Below, piece after piece: positions 63,355 to 64,000 of a stretch of 64,000 bases of DNA. Source of the stretch: Acanthochlamys bracteata. Taxonomy: Eukaryota; Streptophyta; Magnoliopsida; Pandanales; Velloziaceae. The notes under the pieces are model-generated. The model did not search any database. It saw only the letters and a list, made by a program, of their open reading frames with translations, and had not been told where the DNA came from. Each line of letters starts with the position of its first letter. The first letter of the stretch is position 1. Where the stretch lies: contig CM034131.1 of NCBI GenBank assembly GCA_019914995.1, positions 9,332,501 through 9,396,500 of the forward strand. Reading direction: 5' to 3'. The position numbers and the translations under genes were made by a program.

Positions 63355-64000
63355 ATGCTCTCCCCCATTGTTCCCAAATTACCCCTTCTTCTCCTCTTCC
63401 TTCTGCTCTTTGAGATCAGTGCTATTACCGATCTCGAGATTCTCTTGAATCTCAAATCATCGTTCGGAATCACCAACTCAACGAAAGGTTTCGAATCATG
63501 GTCGCCGGAAAGCTCACCATGCTCATTCATTGGTATCACCTGTGAAGAAGGTTCTGTAACAAAAATAGACTTAACAAGTAAGGGTATTCTGGGAACGATT
63601 CCATTTAACTACCTCTGCCAGCTTCCCGCTCATACTAGTCTCTCACTGGGTTCTAATAATCTCACTGGAAACATAACCAAAGACATTCAAAATTGCAGCA
63701 AGCTTCAAAATCTTGATCTCTCATTCAATTTGCTCAAGGGCGTCGTGCCGGATATATCGAAGCTTGTTAATTTGAAGCAGTTGAATTTGTCGGATAATCA
63801 ATTTTCCGGAAAGTTTCCATGGAGTTCTTTGAGTAGCTTGAAGGAGCTTGAATATCTTAGTCTTGGAGATAACAAGGGGTTTGATCCGAGCATGTTTCCA
63901 ATGGAGGTTGTGAACTTGACAAATTTTTACTGGCTTTATCTCTCTGAATGTAATCTGCATGGAAGAATCCCGCCGGAGATCGGTAATTTGACCAAACTCG
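63355..64000 (+). CDS. LRR receptor-like kinase, HAIKU2/RLK7 type, 5' part only
   Basis: Open to the window end without an intron: 215 codons from ATG 63355. A signal peptide (LPLLLLFLLLFEISA) is followed by an LRR N-terminal cap (DLEILLNLKSSFG, then SPCSFIGITCEEGSVTKIDL) and at least six leucine-rich repeats. Wording such as FPWSSLSSLKELEYLSLGDN, FPMEVVNLTNFYWLYLSECN and [11 protein letters not shown] is closest to the HAIKU2/RLK7 group of LRR-XI receptor kinases, which act in seed size and in stress peptide signalling. The transmembrane and kinase parts lie beyond the window, so the family call rests on the repeats alone. It is on the same strand as the BAM1-like gene 12 kb upstream. Confidence 0.85.
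   Translation, partial: MLSPIVPKLPLLLLFLLLFEISAITDLEILLNLKSSFGITNSTKGFESWSPESSPCSFIGITCEEGSVTKIDLTSKGILGTIPFNYLCQLPAHTSLSLGSNNLTGNITKDIQNCSKLQNLDLSFNLLKGVVPDISKLVNLKQLNLSDNQFSGKFPWSSLSSLKELEYLSLGDNKGFDPSMFPMEVVNLTNFYWLYLSECNLHGRIPPEIGNLTKL

Overview
This is a stretch of nuclear DNA from a flowering plant, almost certainly a eudicot. Genes are split by GT-AG (and some GC-AG) introns, intergenic DNA is very AT-rich, and the recognisable proteins are all plant types: a thylakoid-lumen protein with a twin-arginine signal, glyoxysomal malate dehydrogenase with PTS2, a BAM1-type receptor kinase and TTN5/ARL2. A plastid petA fragment and a solo LTR, both inside introns, support a nuclear location. 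The species cannot be named from sequence alone.

Layout. 0.7-1.8 kb (+): leucine carboxyl methyltransferase-like SAM enzyme. 3.5-5.6 kb (-): thylakoid lumen protein of the TL16/MPH2 type. 7.2-10.5 kb (+): NDUFS8/TYKY subunit of complex I. 10.8-11.6 kb (-): METTL21-like methyltransferase. 12.6-13.0 kb (-): small unknown coiled-coil protein. 15.1-16.9 kb (-): decayed FAD oxidoreductase (PYROXD2-like) next to a tRNA-Gln half. 18.5-19.3 kb (-): glycine-rich RNA-binding protein. 20.6-23.1 kb (-): ARL2/TTN5 with two consecutive GC-AG introns. 24.7-30.3 kb (-): cyclin T, with an inverted-repeat element carrying plastid petA sequence in intron 4. 32.0-41.0 kb (+): FIP1[V]-like polyadenylation factor, divergent from cyclin T. 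42.2-44.9 kb (+): broken WDR5-like gene followed by a hexokinase remnant. 47.2-51.0 kb (+): BAM1-type receptor kinase. 51.0-56.6 kb: AT-rich, no gene seen. 56.6-57.3 kb (+): decayed F-box-like sequence. 57.5-61.2 kb (-): glyoxysomal malate dehydrogenase with a solo LTR in intron 1. 63.4 kb to the window end (+): 5' part of a HAIKU2/RLK7-like receptor kinase.

Most genes are unrelated housekeeping genes, as expected for plant chromosomes. The one suggestive pairing is the divergent cyclin T / FIP1[V] pair: P-TEFb acts in transcription elongation and FIP1 in mRNA 3'-end formation. Two LRR-XI receptor kinases lie about 12 kb apart on the same strand.

I did not find a convincing new biological system. 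The most interesting points are the petA-bearing inverted-repeat element, the intronic solo LTR with intact target-site duplication in the malate dehydrogenase gene, the three GC-AG introns, and the single break in the FIP1 reading frame that a 131-nt intron would explain. Exon borders were placed by hand from reading frame, splice signals and remembered family sequences; no alignment was run.
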